DNA of 35,337 bases. Origin: Actinomortierella ambigua. Lineage: Eukaryota > Mortierellomycota > Mortierellomycetes > Mortierellales > Mortierellaceae. The notes beneath the pieces were generated by a model that searched no databases, had not been told where the DNA came from, and saw only the letters and a program-made list of their open reading frames with translations. The translations under genes were made by a program, and so were the position numbers. This document shows positions 9,237 to 20,606 of the stretch, one piece after another (the stretch's first letter is position 1; the number at the start of each line of letters is the position of its first letter). The DNA lies in contig JAAAJB010000368.1 in assembly GCA_016098155.1 (NCBI GenBank), forward strand, positions 1 to 35,337. Direction: 5' to 3'.

Positions 9237-11664
9237 GATTCATTCGCCCAACCTATCTCAAAATAACCTAATCTTGGAATCTTGGATCCTCTTTCCCACC
9301 CCTACCTCTCACCCACACATGCTACCACTGTAAACCCCCTAAAGAAAGTTTCCTTTCCGTTTGAGCGACAAGCCTTGATGTGTTGTGTTGTAGTATACCT
9401 GACAACGAAAAAAGAGCAAAGGCGGCGTGACGCTCGAGGGTGGTACAAAGTAACGCCTGCCTTCCTAGTTAGCAAAGACCTGAGCAGCTGCCCACTGTTT
9501 TATTCCTGCAAAAGGGACAGGGAGAGGGAGAGGCATGAGCGTAGGCTGGGGGGAGAGGATGAGGGAGATGTTGCCAAGGGAGCTGCTTCTGGCGTTGCTG
9601 TGGTTGGTATGTTGACGAAAGTATGTGCTCAGCCAGGGTAAGCATGACCAACCGCACAACGCACATGCAAGCCGATGGCGACACGAAAAAAATCTCGAGC
9701 CAATAGGGAATCAACGTTATCGTGCGTGGTGGAACAAACTGCGCGATCGAGCCAACTTGTTTTGCCTACTTTTGTTCTTTTCTTCTGTTCCTGAAGTAAA
9801 AAAAGAGTCTAAAGAACCGAAGAAAAACAGAACTCCAGACCTCCCAACATGCCCAGAACTAAGAAAAAGTCAGACTTTGGTCATTCTTCTCACCCACCTC
9901 CCTTCTCCTCTCCTGGCTCTTTCGCAGACACACCTTGCCTTGCACACTTTCGACTTCATGCTTGTCTCCTGCCGCAAACCCTTCTCCTCTGCTCTCGTTG
10001 TACCACGCCCCGTCCACCCCCTCCTCACCCTCTCCTTCCCCCCCCCTCCTTCCGCTCTAGAATCGCCCAACTCTGTCATACCCACGTTTCTTCTACGCAG
10101 TTGCACCTGGTTTGAACGCAACACACACAGTCCCTGTGTGCATTCAGCTTCTTTTTATAGTCTGGGCGTTCGACAACAACTTTGCATTGTTGGGAGAGAA
10201 GGTGGTATCGGCGGGCTTTCCCATGACCCTTGCGCGAGGGGGGAAAAAGAGGGTGTACAGGAGGGCATTGTGGGTGCAGCAGTACCGCGAAGGGCTGGCT
10301 GGAGAGGGGAGTACATGCAGGATGATGGCACTGGGCTGTCGGGGTGTAGTGTAGGGTTTAGCACAGAAGCCTATTGTAGCCTTCACATTCCCTACTCGTT
10401 CTACACTCTCGCTGTACCATCTTCAGATAGTCGAGGAATGCCCCTTCCCCTCTCCCGACAAAGACGGAAAAAGTCGAGTGGGTTATGTACATCCTCTGCT
10501 TCCACAGCCTGTGTGAACTTTCTGATCCTCCCTTTTATCCTCCAGCTGCTTGTTCCTCGGAGGAAAGGGCCCTGTGGGGGTCTTTTTGTCCATTTGGAGA
10601 AAGAAAGAGCCATTGCTCTCAGGCGAAATAGTAGTGTGCGCAAAAGTCGATAAATTGATAATGTGAGAATAGAGAAATGAAAGTGAACCGGGAAGATCCT
10701 CCTCTCTTTTCACCCCCTACTGAGCTACATACTCTCTCCATCTGTACAAGTAAGATGAAAGGGGGGCAGCGGTTGTCAAAGAGAGCAATAGCTACGGTCA
10801 AGTTGGAACAAAGGGAAGAAAAAAATCTCGACTCGAAATATCCCGCGTGGGGTACTACTGCAATGAGAAGAGATACACCGGTTCTGAGAGCCTTGTCTAA
10901 CGGGGATGGATCTCTCGAGTCCCCCGATTCTAGGCCACCCTCACTCCACGGACAAAAGAGAGAATCTCGTCGATCAACCCCCTCCTCCAAAGAAGCTTGC
11001 TCAACTCGCCACACCTACTCAGAAAAAAAAACAAAGGGAGGTGGATCCAAAGGGAAGTGTTTCCAAACGGTTACTCTTCGAATCTCTCACACACCACACA
11101 CACATGTACACCGTTACCAAGAGCAGCTCATGTATCTATTCGACTGAAGTGGGGGGGGGGGGATAAATCAGAATTGACCGTTAGACAGTGATGATCAAAG
11201 AATCGCTGTCAGCACGACGACGCATTTTTTCTGTGGTAGCTCATTTGTCAATTGAGCGGAAAGGAGGCGAAGGTGGTGCGCATGGGCTTTCAAGTCTTGG
11301 ACGATGGCTCTCAGATGTCCCTTTGACATAATCGACCCTTGAATTTGCCACTACAGTACATTCACAATGGGCCTAGAGTGCGCGCTCTCACCCCCCCCCC
11401 TTCCCTTTCCCCCAAAAACAATTCGACTTTGTCCACGACAAAGAGCAAGAAGCATTGGCCCATGGCAGTTGATCTTTGAAGAGTGGTGGTCATGACTATG
11501 AGAATTTATTTTACAGGGCGTGGACTAGTGTACAGAAAGAAAAATAGTTCGTATATGATGTTGATACAATGGCAATAGGGTAAAGAGAATGGGGGGGGGG
11601 GGAAGGTGAAAGACAGGCCTTAGAGGAGGTGATTGTGAAGAGGAAAGGAATATGATTTTTCCTT
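9237..11664. other. Convergent intergenic region without a recognisable gene
   Basis: About 2.4 kb lie between the ends of the MFS gene and the Kre9-like gene. A forward ORF of 342 codons (9625-10653) starts at a non-ATG codon, crosses Pro/Ser/Leu-rich CT-biased sequence and shows no domain. Overlapping ORFs on other frames look equally good, so none is called. Poly-G (11150-11162), poly-C (11392-11401) and poly-G (11591-11602) runs are present. Confidence 0.5.
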
Positions 11665-12594
11665 TCACGCCTTCCGGACATTACGAGGCGACATGGCGGA
11701 TTCGCGGACGTTAAAGTTGGAGGTGTAGCCGACAAAGCGCCGACCCTTGCCATACATCTCGATCTTGAGACGGTAGCGGCCTCGAGGGACCGTGTCTGGC
11801 AAGTTCACATACGTGAACCCAGCATGGGCATTCATGCGCGTCGCCACAACCGCGACGACGTCGTCTGTCGTCTTGTCATCCACCAACAGGATATCGACCT
11901 TGGCGTGCTTGGCCTTCTTCAGCGGCGCGGGAATCGTCCAGCCCAGCGTGTATGGAGCGCGCACAACGACGCTGTTCTTGGGCTGGTAGTTGAGTGCCAG
12001 CTGCTCGTGCGCATACAGGGTCGAAGAGGAACCAATGACGCTCAATGTTTTTTCGGCGTCGTCGTCGTCTTTGTCGTTGTTGTTGTTGTTGTTGTTGTCA
12101 GATGGGGATGAAGCAGAAGAAGAGGTGGTGGTGGTGTCAACCTTCTCATCGTCATTGTCGTCAACGACGACGGTGATGGTCTGGACAAGGGAGCGAGCGA
12201 GAACAGTGGTGCTGCGGTCCTTGAAGACAGTGATCAAAAGTGCATAGGTGCCTGGCCGCAGATCTGGCCGCAGGTTGACCATGGTCGACCCAATGCGAGC
12301 AGGGACATAGCGCCTCAGAAGCGTCGACTCTTTGCGCTCATGGTGGAGCAGCGCAATGTCGACTGTGGCCCCCTCGGGGAAGGGAGACTTGTCCCATGCA
12401 ACTGTGGGTAGCGACTCTGTGAGCCACACAGTGTTTGGCTTTGGATCAAGGATGGCAAAGCCTGAAAGAGAGGGTGCTGAGGAAGAGGACGATTTGGGTT
12501 GTGAGGGTGTGGAGGGGTTGACAGCGGGGAGAGCTTGCACAAGCAGCGAGAGGAAGAGATAGAGAAGGAGAAGTGCGGGGGCTCGACCAGCCAT
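11665..12594 (-). CDS. Kre9/Knh1-like secreted protein (309 aa)
   Basis: The ATG at 12594 opens a hydrophobic signal peptide (MAGRAPALLLLYLFLSLLVQA), followed by a Ser/Pro-rich stretch. Two similar beta-rich domains follow, at about 45-145 and 195-298. The first has PNTVWLTESLPTVAWD and later LRPGTYALLITV; the second has YTLGWTIPAP and VPRGRYRLKIEM. This pattern (fold start, W-x-W strand, G-x-Y-x-L strand) matches the Kre9/Knh1 N-terminal domain family of fungal cell-wall proteins linked to beta-1,6-glucan assembly. The linker is acidic with a run of Asn and Asp/Asn. There is no hydrophobic C-terminus, so it is probably soluble and secreted rather than GPI-anchored; it ends basic (RNVRKA). 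A good TATA box lies about 175 bp upstream. Confidence 0.78.
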   Translation of the reverse strand: MAGRAPALLLLYLFLSLLVQALPAVNPSTPSQPKSSSSSAPSLSGFAILDPKPNTVWLTESLPTVAWDKSPFPEGATVDIALLHHERKESTLLRRYVPARIGSTMVNLRPDLRPGTYALLITVFKDRSTTVLARSLVQTITVVVDDNDDEKVDTTTTSSSASSPSDNNNNNNNDKDDDDAEKTLSVIGSSSTLYAHEQLALNYQPKNSVVVRAPYTLGWTIPAPLKKAKHAKVDILLVDDKTTDDVVAVVATRMNAHAGFTYVNLPDTVPRGRYRLKIEMYGKGRRFVGYTSNFNVRESAMSPRNVRKA

Positions 12595-12765
12595 TGTATA
12601 TGTTGTATGTGTCAATGTAAAGTGTGAAGGGGAGTGGGCAAGAGAGTGTAAGAGTGGAGGGACCCCCGATGGAAATGTGTTTAGAGTAGGGTTTTCAAGA
12701 GAGGGAGGAGGGGTTTTATGTGAAAGAATGAATGGGGGGGAGGGGAAGGGGGGAATACAAGAGGG

Positions 12766-12773
12766 TTTATATA
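12766..12773 (-). promoter_or_regulatory. TATA box of the Kre9-like gene
   Basis: TATATAAA reads on the minus strand, about 172-180 bp upstream of the start codon at 12594. This is the clearest core promoter motif in the window. Confidence 0.6.
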
Positions 12774-13145
12774 CGACGCCCAGGCACCGCCAACAGAGAG
12801 ACGGAAAAAAAGGGGAGGGCAGAAGAGGGCAGCCCTAGCCAAATTTAGTTTTTGGGCTGAGTGACAGGGCCAGAGCGAGAGACGTAATAGAGAGAGAGCG
12901 AGAGAAAGAGTCTGTGTGGACGAGTTTTGCCTGAGAATCTGTCTGAGAACAACAGTCTGAGAGTCTGAGAATGAGTCTAAGCGAAACGAGTCTAAGAAAC
13001 CGATCGATGTCATTCGGAACGGCCTTTGATCCAAGAACCGCGTAACTCCTTCAGATGTCCCGTTCAAACTGTCTCTCAAGATCCCATTAAGGCCTTCCTC
13101 TTCTTCTGGCTTGTTTGCTGTTACTATGATAGATAGAGGTAGGGA

Positions 13146-13149
<4 letters not shown>

Positions 13150-13191
<42 letters not shown>
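13150..13191. repeat. (GA)n microsatellite
   Basis: An uninterrupted GA run of about 42 bp. Confidence 0.95.
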
Positions 13192-13196
<5 letters not shown>

Positions 13197-14335
13197 CGAG
13201 GGGAGAGGAAAGCGACGAGTGCATATGTAGTGTGTAATAAAGAGGACCTAAGAGTCGACAATTCGATCATGAATCGACTGTACATGTTTGTCTCTCTCTT
13301 TCTCTCTCTTCTGCCCTGATATGGACAAGTTGGTCCTGCTGGCCCTGTTGTGTTTGTCTGTGTTCCACGAACGAGATGACCAGGATCTCGCAGGCAGTGC
13401 AAGAGCGTGGAAAGCAACGTCCAATAATCATCTTTCTGCCTTTATGCACACCGACCCACCTCGCAACAACGACCTCTCCTGCTGCTTGCTCTGCCTCCTC
13501 TGCTGCTGCTTGTATTGTTCATTTAAACCCTTTTTTTTTCTTACTCTCCTGTCTAATGTTGAAGGCGCCCCTAGTAATGCGAGCCAAGGTTCTCGACCCT
13601 TAAATGGCTGACCTACACACTCTCTCTCCTCGTCCCCTGCCTTATCCTGCCCCTGTTGTGTGCATGTGTGCGTGCACATGTGTGTGTGTGCTCAGTGATA
13701 GATGTCAGATAGGGTCGACACCCCTTTTGTCTGCAGGGCAGAGCAAGCAAGCAGGCGGATAAAAAGGGGTGGAAGAGCAGCATCGCCACCGACCCTCAGT
13801 CTCTCTCTCTCTCTCTCTCTGTCGTCTCAGCCTCCATGGCATGGTCATTCCAAAGATCCTCTGACACCATGTCATACTCACTCTATTACTCTCTCTTTTT
13901 CTCTTTCTCTCCCTCTCTCTCTTGATCGTCGTGTAGAAGTGGGTATGTACTGTATGTACCAGGTGTACTGATACTGATCCAGTGCCACGCGACATTTGAA
14001 AGATAAATACAGAAATAGACAGTTATATATAGCGGGTATTTTCGTATGGGCCGCCTTACCACCACCTTTTCCGGGAGGCGTTTTTCCCAGCAGACAGGAG
14101 GTGTTAAACACTGACAGTGACTCTCACTTTCCGCCTTCTCAAAATCCCTTCAGTACGTACTGTCTGCACGGATAAAGGGGGAAGGAGAGGAGGTGGAAGA
14201 GGAGAGACGACCATTGTGAACCATGCGAGGGGATGGTCCTTGGGCAATTGAGTCGCTGCTTAGCCCAACTGTGCATTGCGGCTAGTGTCCTACAGGCCTG
14301 TTGCATCGCCCAACACTCCACCCCCTTCTCTGTCC

Positions 14336-14337
<2 letters not shown>

Positions 14338-14371
<34 letters not shown>
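14338..14371. repeat. (CT)n microsatellite
   Basis: An uninterrupted CT run of about 34 bp. Confidence 0.95.
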
Positions 14372-14383
<12 letters not shown>

Positions 14384-16226
14384 CCTATGTCCCGCTCGCT
14401 CGCTGATGATTTTCTCCTTCCCATAGGAACGGTACGATTGCCCACCTAACCCTACAAATAGCTCACCCCTACTCCATTCAGAGCACATACCAGAGGCGTG
14501 GGTCACCTAATGTGTAGGGTAACCTTCACACAGGCTATGGTTCGATCGCCCTCTCCAGGAATCGTCCAGTAAATCTCCTACTCCTGGGCACCTCATTCCT
14601 TCGGCAAGGAGCGGTTCACTTTTCCCGGCGTGCCCTTGCTTCTTCGCGTGGTGTATCTCTGCAGCCCCCTGCTGCTTCGAATCAGGACATAGTCTTTTTG
14701 TTGTTGTTTATGGTGCTAAGGTGGAAAGGTGATAAGGTGGTATAGTGCAATGGTGATTGCTGTTACTGTTACCGTTGCTGTTGAACATTGCTCTCAATGC
14801 CGCTGTGTATGTTACTGTTGGTGTTGCTTGTGCAATTGCTGCTGCTGCAAGTGTTAACAATAGAGGGTGGGACTGAAGTAAAGTAATGTACCACCATTCT
14901 TTAGACTTTGACGCCTGCCAGATACTTTACACATACGTGATGAGTTTGAAAAAGAGCCTGATGGTCTCAGTCCTTCGTTCGTGTAGGCTGTGGCGGACCT
15001 TTTGTTTTAAGTCTCCTTCAAGTACCCCAACCTCTACACAACGAGCTTTTTTTTTTATCATCTTCCCCTCATCTTAAGCCTTCCTTCATCCCGTCCTTCC
15101 TTGCTTCCTTGCTTCCCTCTCCCTCCTTGTTTGCTTTTAGTTAGCTTTAAAGGCGTTCTCAGACATTGACAGCATCGACAACACTCGCCTTGCTATATCG
15201 GGCTACATGCCTACATTCCTGCCCAATGGGAGACTCGCCTGTGTATAGTACGTGTCGTGTACGACCGTAGTTACTCCGTACTACCTACGTAGTGCATGGA
15301 ACAGTAGCGGAATAGGCGTCGCGCAACCTGAACCTTTCTCTTTCTCTCTTTCTCTGCACTTGCTCCCTTCTCTCCACCGGTTCGTATTTTCGCTACGTAA
15401 TACCAACCGCCGCGAATGGTTAGAGCCAAACTCCTCCTCTTTCTCCGACTTGAGGCGCACAGCATTTCTGAGTAGACAAGACTCTTCCCCGACCAAAAAA
15501 TTATTAGATAAAAATAAAACAGCCCCCCTTCGTTTCATAAACGACGTCAATGATGCTGTTCATGATACCCATCAGATAGTTTCAAGATAGCTTCTCCGTC
15601 GACCCTTTGCGCTGCTGGGCAACGGGGAGCGAACCTCTGCTGGTGCACACATCCCTCCGATTCAATTCCCACCAGCAACCACAGTCACGGACCACTATCC
15701 CAGGAAGAAGAATGCAGTCTAGGCCATGTGCGGGGAAAGACCACATTTGGGCCTGCAAGGGGTTGAAGCACCCACCAGACAAACCATTCTCTCCCTGTTT
15801 CTTTCTATCTCTCTCATTCTTCTCCTTCTATCTCTCCCTCACTCCTACTCCAAATGCTGATCCCACCCCCGTCCTCGTTGCTCTGTACCTCTCCCGACTC
15901 CCCCTGTCCCTCACATCATTGACGTACCTGCAATAAGGTCGTTGCCATGCTCGCTGAAGGGGTATACCAAACCTCCAAATAAAAAACTTTCCCCGTCCTC
16001 AGCGCGCAACGGAACAAACGGATCCTTGCACCAAAGAATGTTAATGTCTGTGCGTGTACCACCCAACCCCCTGTCTTTCCGAATACCCACGAGCCCCCGT
16101 TAAGTAGGAGCCTATGCGAGTTTGTGCGTTTGTCATTGCTTCGAAGGGGTTGGGGCAGGGGAGGGGAACGGGAGCTGGTGCCAATCATGGGTACCTAACG
16201 GCAAACGGACACGCACAAAGAGAGAA

Positions 16227-16229
<3 letters not shown>

Positions 16230-16274
<45 letters not shown>
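16230..16274. repeat. (GA)n microsatellite
   Basis: An uninterrupted GA run of about 45 bp, the longest in the window. It is followed by A-rich sequence. Confidence 0.95.
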
Positions 16275-16276
<2 letters not shown>

Positions 16277-16469
16277 AGAAAGGAAAGGAAAAAAAAGGCA
16301 AAAAGAGTTCATATTAAAAAAAAAAAGTGGCAATGAACCAACTACATGAAGAGTGTGATAGGGCTGGGATCTCGATTCAAGCTCTGTTGCCATGTGTATA
16401 CATGCGTATGTGTATTTTGTGCTTGTGCTGTTTCTACACGAAAACGCGCGCTCAGCCATTTGATTATTG

Positions 16470-16548
16470 TGTGTGTTTGTGTGTGTGCGTGTGTTGCGAG
16501 TGTGTGCGTATGTGTGTGCGTATGTGTGTGTGCGTATGTGTGTGTAGT
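16470..16548. repeat. GT-rich tandem region
   Basis: Repeated GTGTGTGCGTAT-type units are alternating purine-pyrimidine and so could favour Z-DNA. Confidence 0.85.
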
Positions 16549-17859
16549 CATGCATGCCTTGTGCTGCATGTCCTTCCTTGAGTCTCTTTTGTTCTGCTTT
16601 TGTGCCAACGGTCTGCGTCTCCCTGCTCTCTGAGTGCATTACTGGGCCGAGGAGGACCGAGGGAGACCGAGATGCGAATGCAGTAAGAAAACCTCGTGGC
16701 ATTGGCAACGGTTTACTCGCTCGCTCGCTCACAAACCCCACTGTGCCCACGCACTCTCTCGAGCACTCTCTCGAGCACTCTCTCTTTCTCTCTCTCTGCA
16801 TCTTCATGTAACGCTTGTGGTCGAGTTGTATGCAAGAATTGTCGCTGCCCCGTCCCCATGGTTCCTCCAACCCACTAGCCACCACAGTGCCACGTCCACC
16901 TTGGCACCTTTGCCTTTCCGGACCTTACATGACCTGACCTGACCTGACCCGACATTTCCCCCACCACCAACCACTCCACGCCACCCCTTGGCTCTCAGTC
17001 ACTCAGTCACTCAGTCTCTCTCTCCTCTTTCTCGCCTCTCCTCGTTCATTGGCACGCACACACGCACGCTCTCTCTCCCCTCTAACCACCATATTGCATC
17101 GAAGAGCTACATACAGCGCCTTCACTCCCCTCTCTTTCATTTCAACCCCATCCCACATCCAGCTCAACCGCTCTTGTGCATGTCCCCACTTTATTGATTA
17201 ACTCTTCGACTCTGTCGTATAGCTCTCCAACTCCCTAGCGGCTCTCTCTCTCTCTCTGTATGTCACACTCTCTGTTTCTTTCTCTGACTAATAACTGAGC
17301 ACCCCACTGTCAGCACCTGGTGTATTCTCCTTTTAAGAAAACACATCCCCTCCTTTCTTGTTCGCCACCACTCTCCATTCCTGCTGTATCCCTCTACTCT
17401 TTTTGTTTTTGCTCACACTCCATTTCCCTTTGTTGGTTGGTCTGTCTGGAACCGTTTTCAACTCATTCCGGTGTGGTGCACTTCATTCCACTCTGTAGTA
17501 TCCAATTTCTACCCTTTCTTTCTTTTTTTCTGGCACTCTTGCTACAAAAAGGAGGAATAAAGAAGAAGAAAGAAAACCAGGAAAGAAAAAAAAAAAGACG
17601 AAGAGCACCTTCCCTTTCCCCCCACCCCCCCTACAAACACAGCACGCACATTTTTTTTCTCTCTTTTATGTAAAATACTGAGCAAAAAGAAAAAAAAATC
17701 TCCTTCATCGACTACTTGAGCCACGTCAAAAAAGAAAAAAGCTTGCGACACCCTAGACCATCTCCCATACCCCAAACGACAACGAACAGAAAGAGCACAT
17801 CAATCGTTTGAGAGAAAGAGGATTGCTGTCATCTGCCTTGCATTTAGCCCTCTCTCCTC

Positions 17860-18055
17860 CCATATTTTCCCCTCTTTCTCTCTCTCTCTCTCTCTCTTTT
17901 TCTTTCCACTTCTCCTTTTTCTTTTTTACCCATCCTCCCTCTCCCACTCTTTCTCCCTGTTTTATTTCCCCCGCCCCTCTTCTTTATTTTTTCCTTCCTC
18001 TTTCCTCTCTCTATCTCTCTTTCTCTCTCTTTCTCTCGTTCTCGCTCTCTCTTTC
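17860..18055 (+). promoter_or_regulatory. Pyrimidine-rich leader of the Chs4-like gene
   Basis: About 200 bp of almost pure C/T on the plus strand end about 30 bp before the start codon. Such CT-rich stretches are common in promoters and 5' UTRs of fungal genes. The open frame runs through it back to 17808, but it encodes only Ser/Leu/Phe low complexity and is better taken as untranslated. Confidence 0.5.
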
Positions 18056-18086
18056 GCGCAAAATACTCCCTCAGCAGTATATCAAA

Positions 18087-20606
18087 ATGCATCCCTCAGA
18101 CGAGCAATCTTCTGCTCGGATAGCACCACGAGAGGAAGACAACAGTACTTCCTCTCCACCCCTCACTCCCCTACAACAACATCGTTCACAACAACAACAA
18201 CACCCACGGTTGCAGGAGAGCCTTCACAGCCACCAACCCTCTCGCGCAACAAAGACATCGCAAAAGCGCGCCAACAGAAAAAACAAAGGCATCCCCGACC
18301 ACGAGCCAACAACGCTCCCTCCATGGTTGTACCATTCACACCCAGCTTACTTGCACGAGTTCCACCATCACTACCTCCCTCAGGTGAAGCCCCCCGTACC
18401 TCCCCCCAAGGACCCAGCGTACTTGGAGGCGCTCCGGATCTTCCACGAGTCTGGGTCTCGGAGCCAATTTCACCTGCACGGCGGCGTCATTGGTTCAGGA
18501 GGGGAACACGGAGTCGTTGGCCATTCCAAGCGACGAGACTTGACAAGATCGACGACAGGGAAGAGTGCATCGAACAACAACAACAACAACATCAAAAACG
18601 ACAATGCCACCACTGGTGGAGCAGGAGGAGCAGGAGGACGAGGACGAGGACGCAGGGGGCTCGAGAAACTGCGATCTGCCAACCGAGCATTCCTTGACAA
18701 GCTGCAGTCTGTCAAGCAAATGTCGCTGTGGCCATCTTCCAAGCACTTTTGCTGGTCGTCGATCGCTACTGCGTCTGACCCTTCGCCTCTGACTTCACAC
18801 ATGCATGCCCAGTACATGCAGCATCAGCTTCAACAACAGCAACAGCAAGAGGGCAGGGGCGAGGAAGAGGAGAAGCAGCAGCAACAGGTGCCTGGGAAAA
18901 AAGATGCTACAGAGAAGACGAGGAAGCAAAAGAGGCGATCATTCTTCCCATCCTTGAATTCCAAACGAACCCGACGACCCGAACATCCTCATGCTGATGT
19001 CGATGCTGTTGCTGCCTCGTCACCTGCACCTGCAGCCACCACCACCACCACCACTACTGCTACTCCTACTCCTCCTCCTCCTCCTCCTCCTCCCTCTGCT
19101 ACTACCACTACTGCCACCACTTCTCCCTCCGTCGTCGCCCCCTCCCACGCCAACACCCATGCAAGCACCAACGGCAACAACAACAACATCACTACTACCA
19201 CCACCACCACCACCACCAACGACAACAACAACAATACCCAAGCCCATTCACCATCACCCTCGCACCTCCTGGCAGCAGGGGCAGCAGCAGGAACGGGAGG
19301 AGGTGGAGTCGTAACGGCAGGAGGCCTGACAGAGGCAGGAGCGACCCCTTCCTCAGCGTCTGACTCGCTCCTCCCCTTGTCCCGTCGCTCACTCCGGTAC
19401 GAATATCCTCAGTATCAAGAGCCCATGCAGGCGCAAACACCACCACCACCACCACCACCACCCTCAAAATCCAGCGCGTCAGCCCTCGCTGTCACAAGAA
19501 CAACAGCAGCAGCAGCAGCAGCATCCTCCTCCTTGTCATCACCCCCTCATCTTCTCCCTGTCCTCGTCACTGGACCCGAGCATTGGTACCACCTCGCCCT
19601 GCAGCTGGAGAGCAGTGCTCTGCTGACACACCAATTGCAAGCCAAGGAACTGTTTACACGCTCAGCCGAGCTCGGCTTTGCGCCCGCGCAATTCAAGCTC
19701 GGCATCTGTTTCGAGCTAGAGCTCCTGCACTGCCCCATGGACCCTTCCCAATCCTTCCACTGGTACCGCCAGGCGGCCCTGCAAGGCCATGCCGATGCCG
19801 AGCTCGCCATCAGCGGCTGGTATCTCACCGGCCACTCACAGGGGCTCGGCCAATCGGACGCGCTCGCCTACGAATGGGCCCACAAGGCCGCGTTGCGGGG
19901 CTGGTCCAAGGCCGAGTACACGCTCGGCCACTACCACGAGGTCGGGATCGGCGTCGCGCCCGATCTAGGACTGGCCCAGCAATGGTACCTCAAAGCCGCG
20001 AGCCGGGGCAACGAACGCGCGCTGTTGCGGCTCTTGGTCGGCCATGTCGGGCTCGAGGTCGACTATGCGCACCTCAAGGACGCCCTGTTGGCCCTGAACC
20101 ACACCAACCCATACCTCATCCACCAACTGGCCCACTTCCACGAGGCGCGCGATTACGGCCTCGTCCCCGACGACGAGACGGCGTTTGAGCTCTACGTGGC
20201 CTCGGCCCAGGCCGACTACGCGCCCGCGCAGTACAAGCTGGGAGCCTGCTACGAGTTTGGGATTCTCAGCACGCCGCGCGATCCGGTCCAGGCCGTGGAG
20301 TGGTACCGGCGCGGGGCTGAGAACGGCCATGTCGAGGCCCTGTTGGCGCTCGCGGGCTTCTTCCTGGACGGCTCTGCAGGACCGGCCGCGCCCCAGTCGG
20401 ACGAGGATGCCTTTCGGTATGTGCGCATGGCCGCCTTGCGCGGCGCGCCCAAGGCAGAGTACATTGCAGGCTTCTTCCTGGAATATGGCTTGGGGAATGC
20501 CCGCCATGTCGAGCAAGCCAAGCAGTGGTACCGCCTCGCATGTGCCAAGGGCGTCGAGAGCGCAGAACGCCGCCTTCGCGTCCTGGAACGTGAAGCCGGT
20601 CGGTAA
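18087..20606 (+). CDS. Sel1-repeat protein, Chs4/Skt5-like chitin synthase activator (839 aa)
   Basis: A single exon. The start MHPSDEQSSARIAP is the first good ATG after the CT-rich leader. Residues 1-490 are low complexity with runs of Gln, Asn, Thr, Pro and Ala, plus a short ordered-looking part with YHSHPAYLHEFHHHYLP and YLEALRIFHESGSRS. From about 500 a chain of Sel1 repeats begins. One block has QFKLGICFELELLHCPMDPS, a WYLTGHSQGLGQSD segment, then KAEYTLGHYHEVGIG and QQWYLKAASRGNERA. A second block (about 700-830) repeats the pattern with AQYKLGACYEFG, PRDPVQAVEWYRRGAENGH and AAPQSDEDAFRYV. The order and the PQSD-type insert match fungal Chs4/Skt5 proteins, which recruit and activate chitin synthase at the bud neck or septum. 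The C-terminus (EREAGR) lacks the CaaX prenylation box of yeast Skt5. Confidence 0.8.
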   Translation: MHPSDEQSSARIAPREEDNSTSSPPLTPLQQHRSQQQQHPRLQESLHSHQPSRATKTSQKRANRKNKGIPDHEPTTLPPWLYHSHPAYLHEFHHHYLPQVKPPVPPPKDPAYLEALRIFHESGSRSQFHLHGGVIGSGGEHGVVGHSKRRDLTRSTTGKSASNNNNNNIKNDNATTGGAGGAGGRGRGRRGLEKLRSANRAFLDKLQSVKQMSLWPSSKHFCWSSIATASDPSPLTSHMHAQYMQHQLQQQQQQEGRGEEEEKQQQQVPGKKDATEKTRKQKRRSFFPSLNSKRTRRPEHPHADVDAVAASSPAPAATTTTTTTATPTPPPPPPPPSATTTTATTSPSVVAPSHANTHASTNGNNNNITTTTTTTTTNDNNNNTQAHSPSPSHLLAAGAAAGTGGGGVVTAGGLTEAGATPSSASDSLLPLSRRSLRYEYPQYQEPMQAQTPPPPPPPPSKSSASALAVTRTTAAAAAASSSLSSPPHLLPVLVTGPEHWYHLALQLESSALLTHQLQAKELFTRSAELGFAPAQFKLGICFELELLHCPMDPSQSFHWYRQAALQGHADAELAISGWYLTGHSQGLGQSDALAYEWAHKAALRGWSKAEYTLGHYHEVGIGVAPDLGLAQQWYLKAASRGNERALLRLLVGHVGLEVDYAHLKDALLALNHTNPYLIHQLAHFHEARDYGLVPDDETAFELYVASAQADYAPAQYKLGACYEFGILSTPRDPVQAVEWYRRGAENGHVEALLALAGFFLDGSAGPAAPQSDEDAFRYVRMAALRGAPKAEYIAGFFLEYGLGNARHVEQAKQWYRLACAKGVESAERRLRVLEREAGR

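Larger units (their letters stand above)
12774..18086. other. Long intergenic region rich in microsatellites, no gene called
   Basis: About 5.3 kb lie between the divergent Kre9-like and Chs4-like genes. The sequence is full of (GA)n/(CT)n, GT-rich and short tandem repeats (TGACC-type at about 16927-16950; CACTCTCTCGAG units at about 16748-16790). The longest ORF (16133-16885, minus) is a translation of these repeats. No tRNA or conserved exon could be supported. The size suggests a large regulatory region or an undetected non-coding RNA. Confidence 0.5.

Noticed and set aside
9625..10653. 342-codon forward ORF between the MFS and Kre9-like genes
   Set aside because: It starts at a non-ATG codon, has no domain, lies in CT-biased sequence that is poor in stops, and several other frames are open too.
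14660..14700. Possible tRNA T-loop (CTTCGAATC)
   Set aside because: The flanking bases do not form the T stem and no acceptor or anticodon arms were found nearby.
15630..15690. Possible tRNA-like GATTCAATTCCC
   Set aside because: No matching stem or cloverleaf was found.
16133..16885. 250-codon minus ORF
   Set aside because: It translates (GA)n, GT-rich and tandem repeat DNA into low-complexity Ser/Leu and Thr/His runs.
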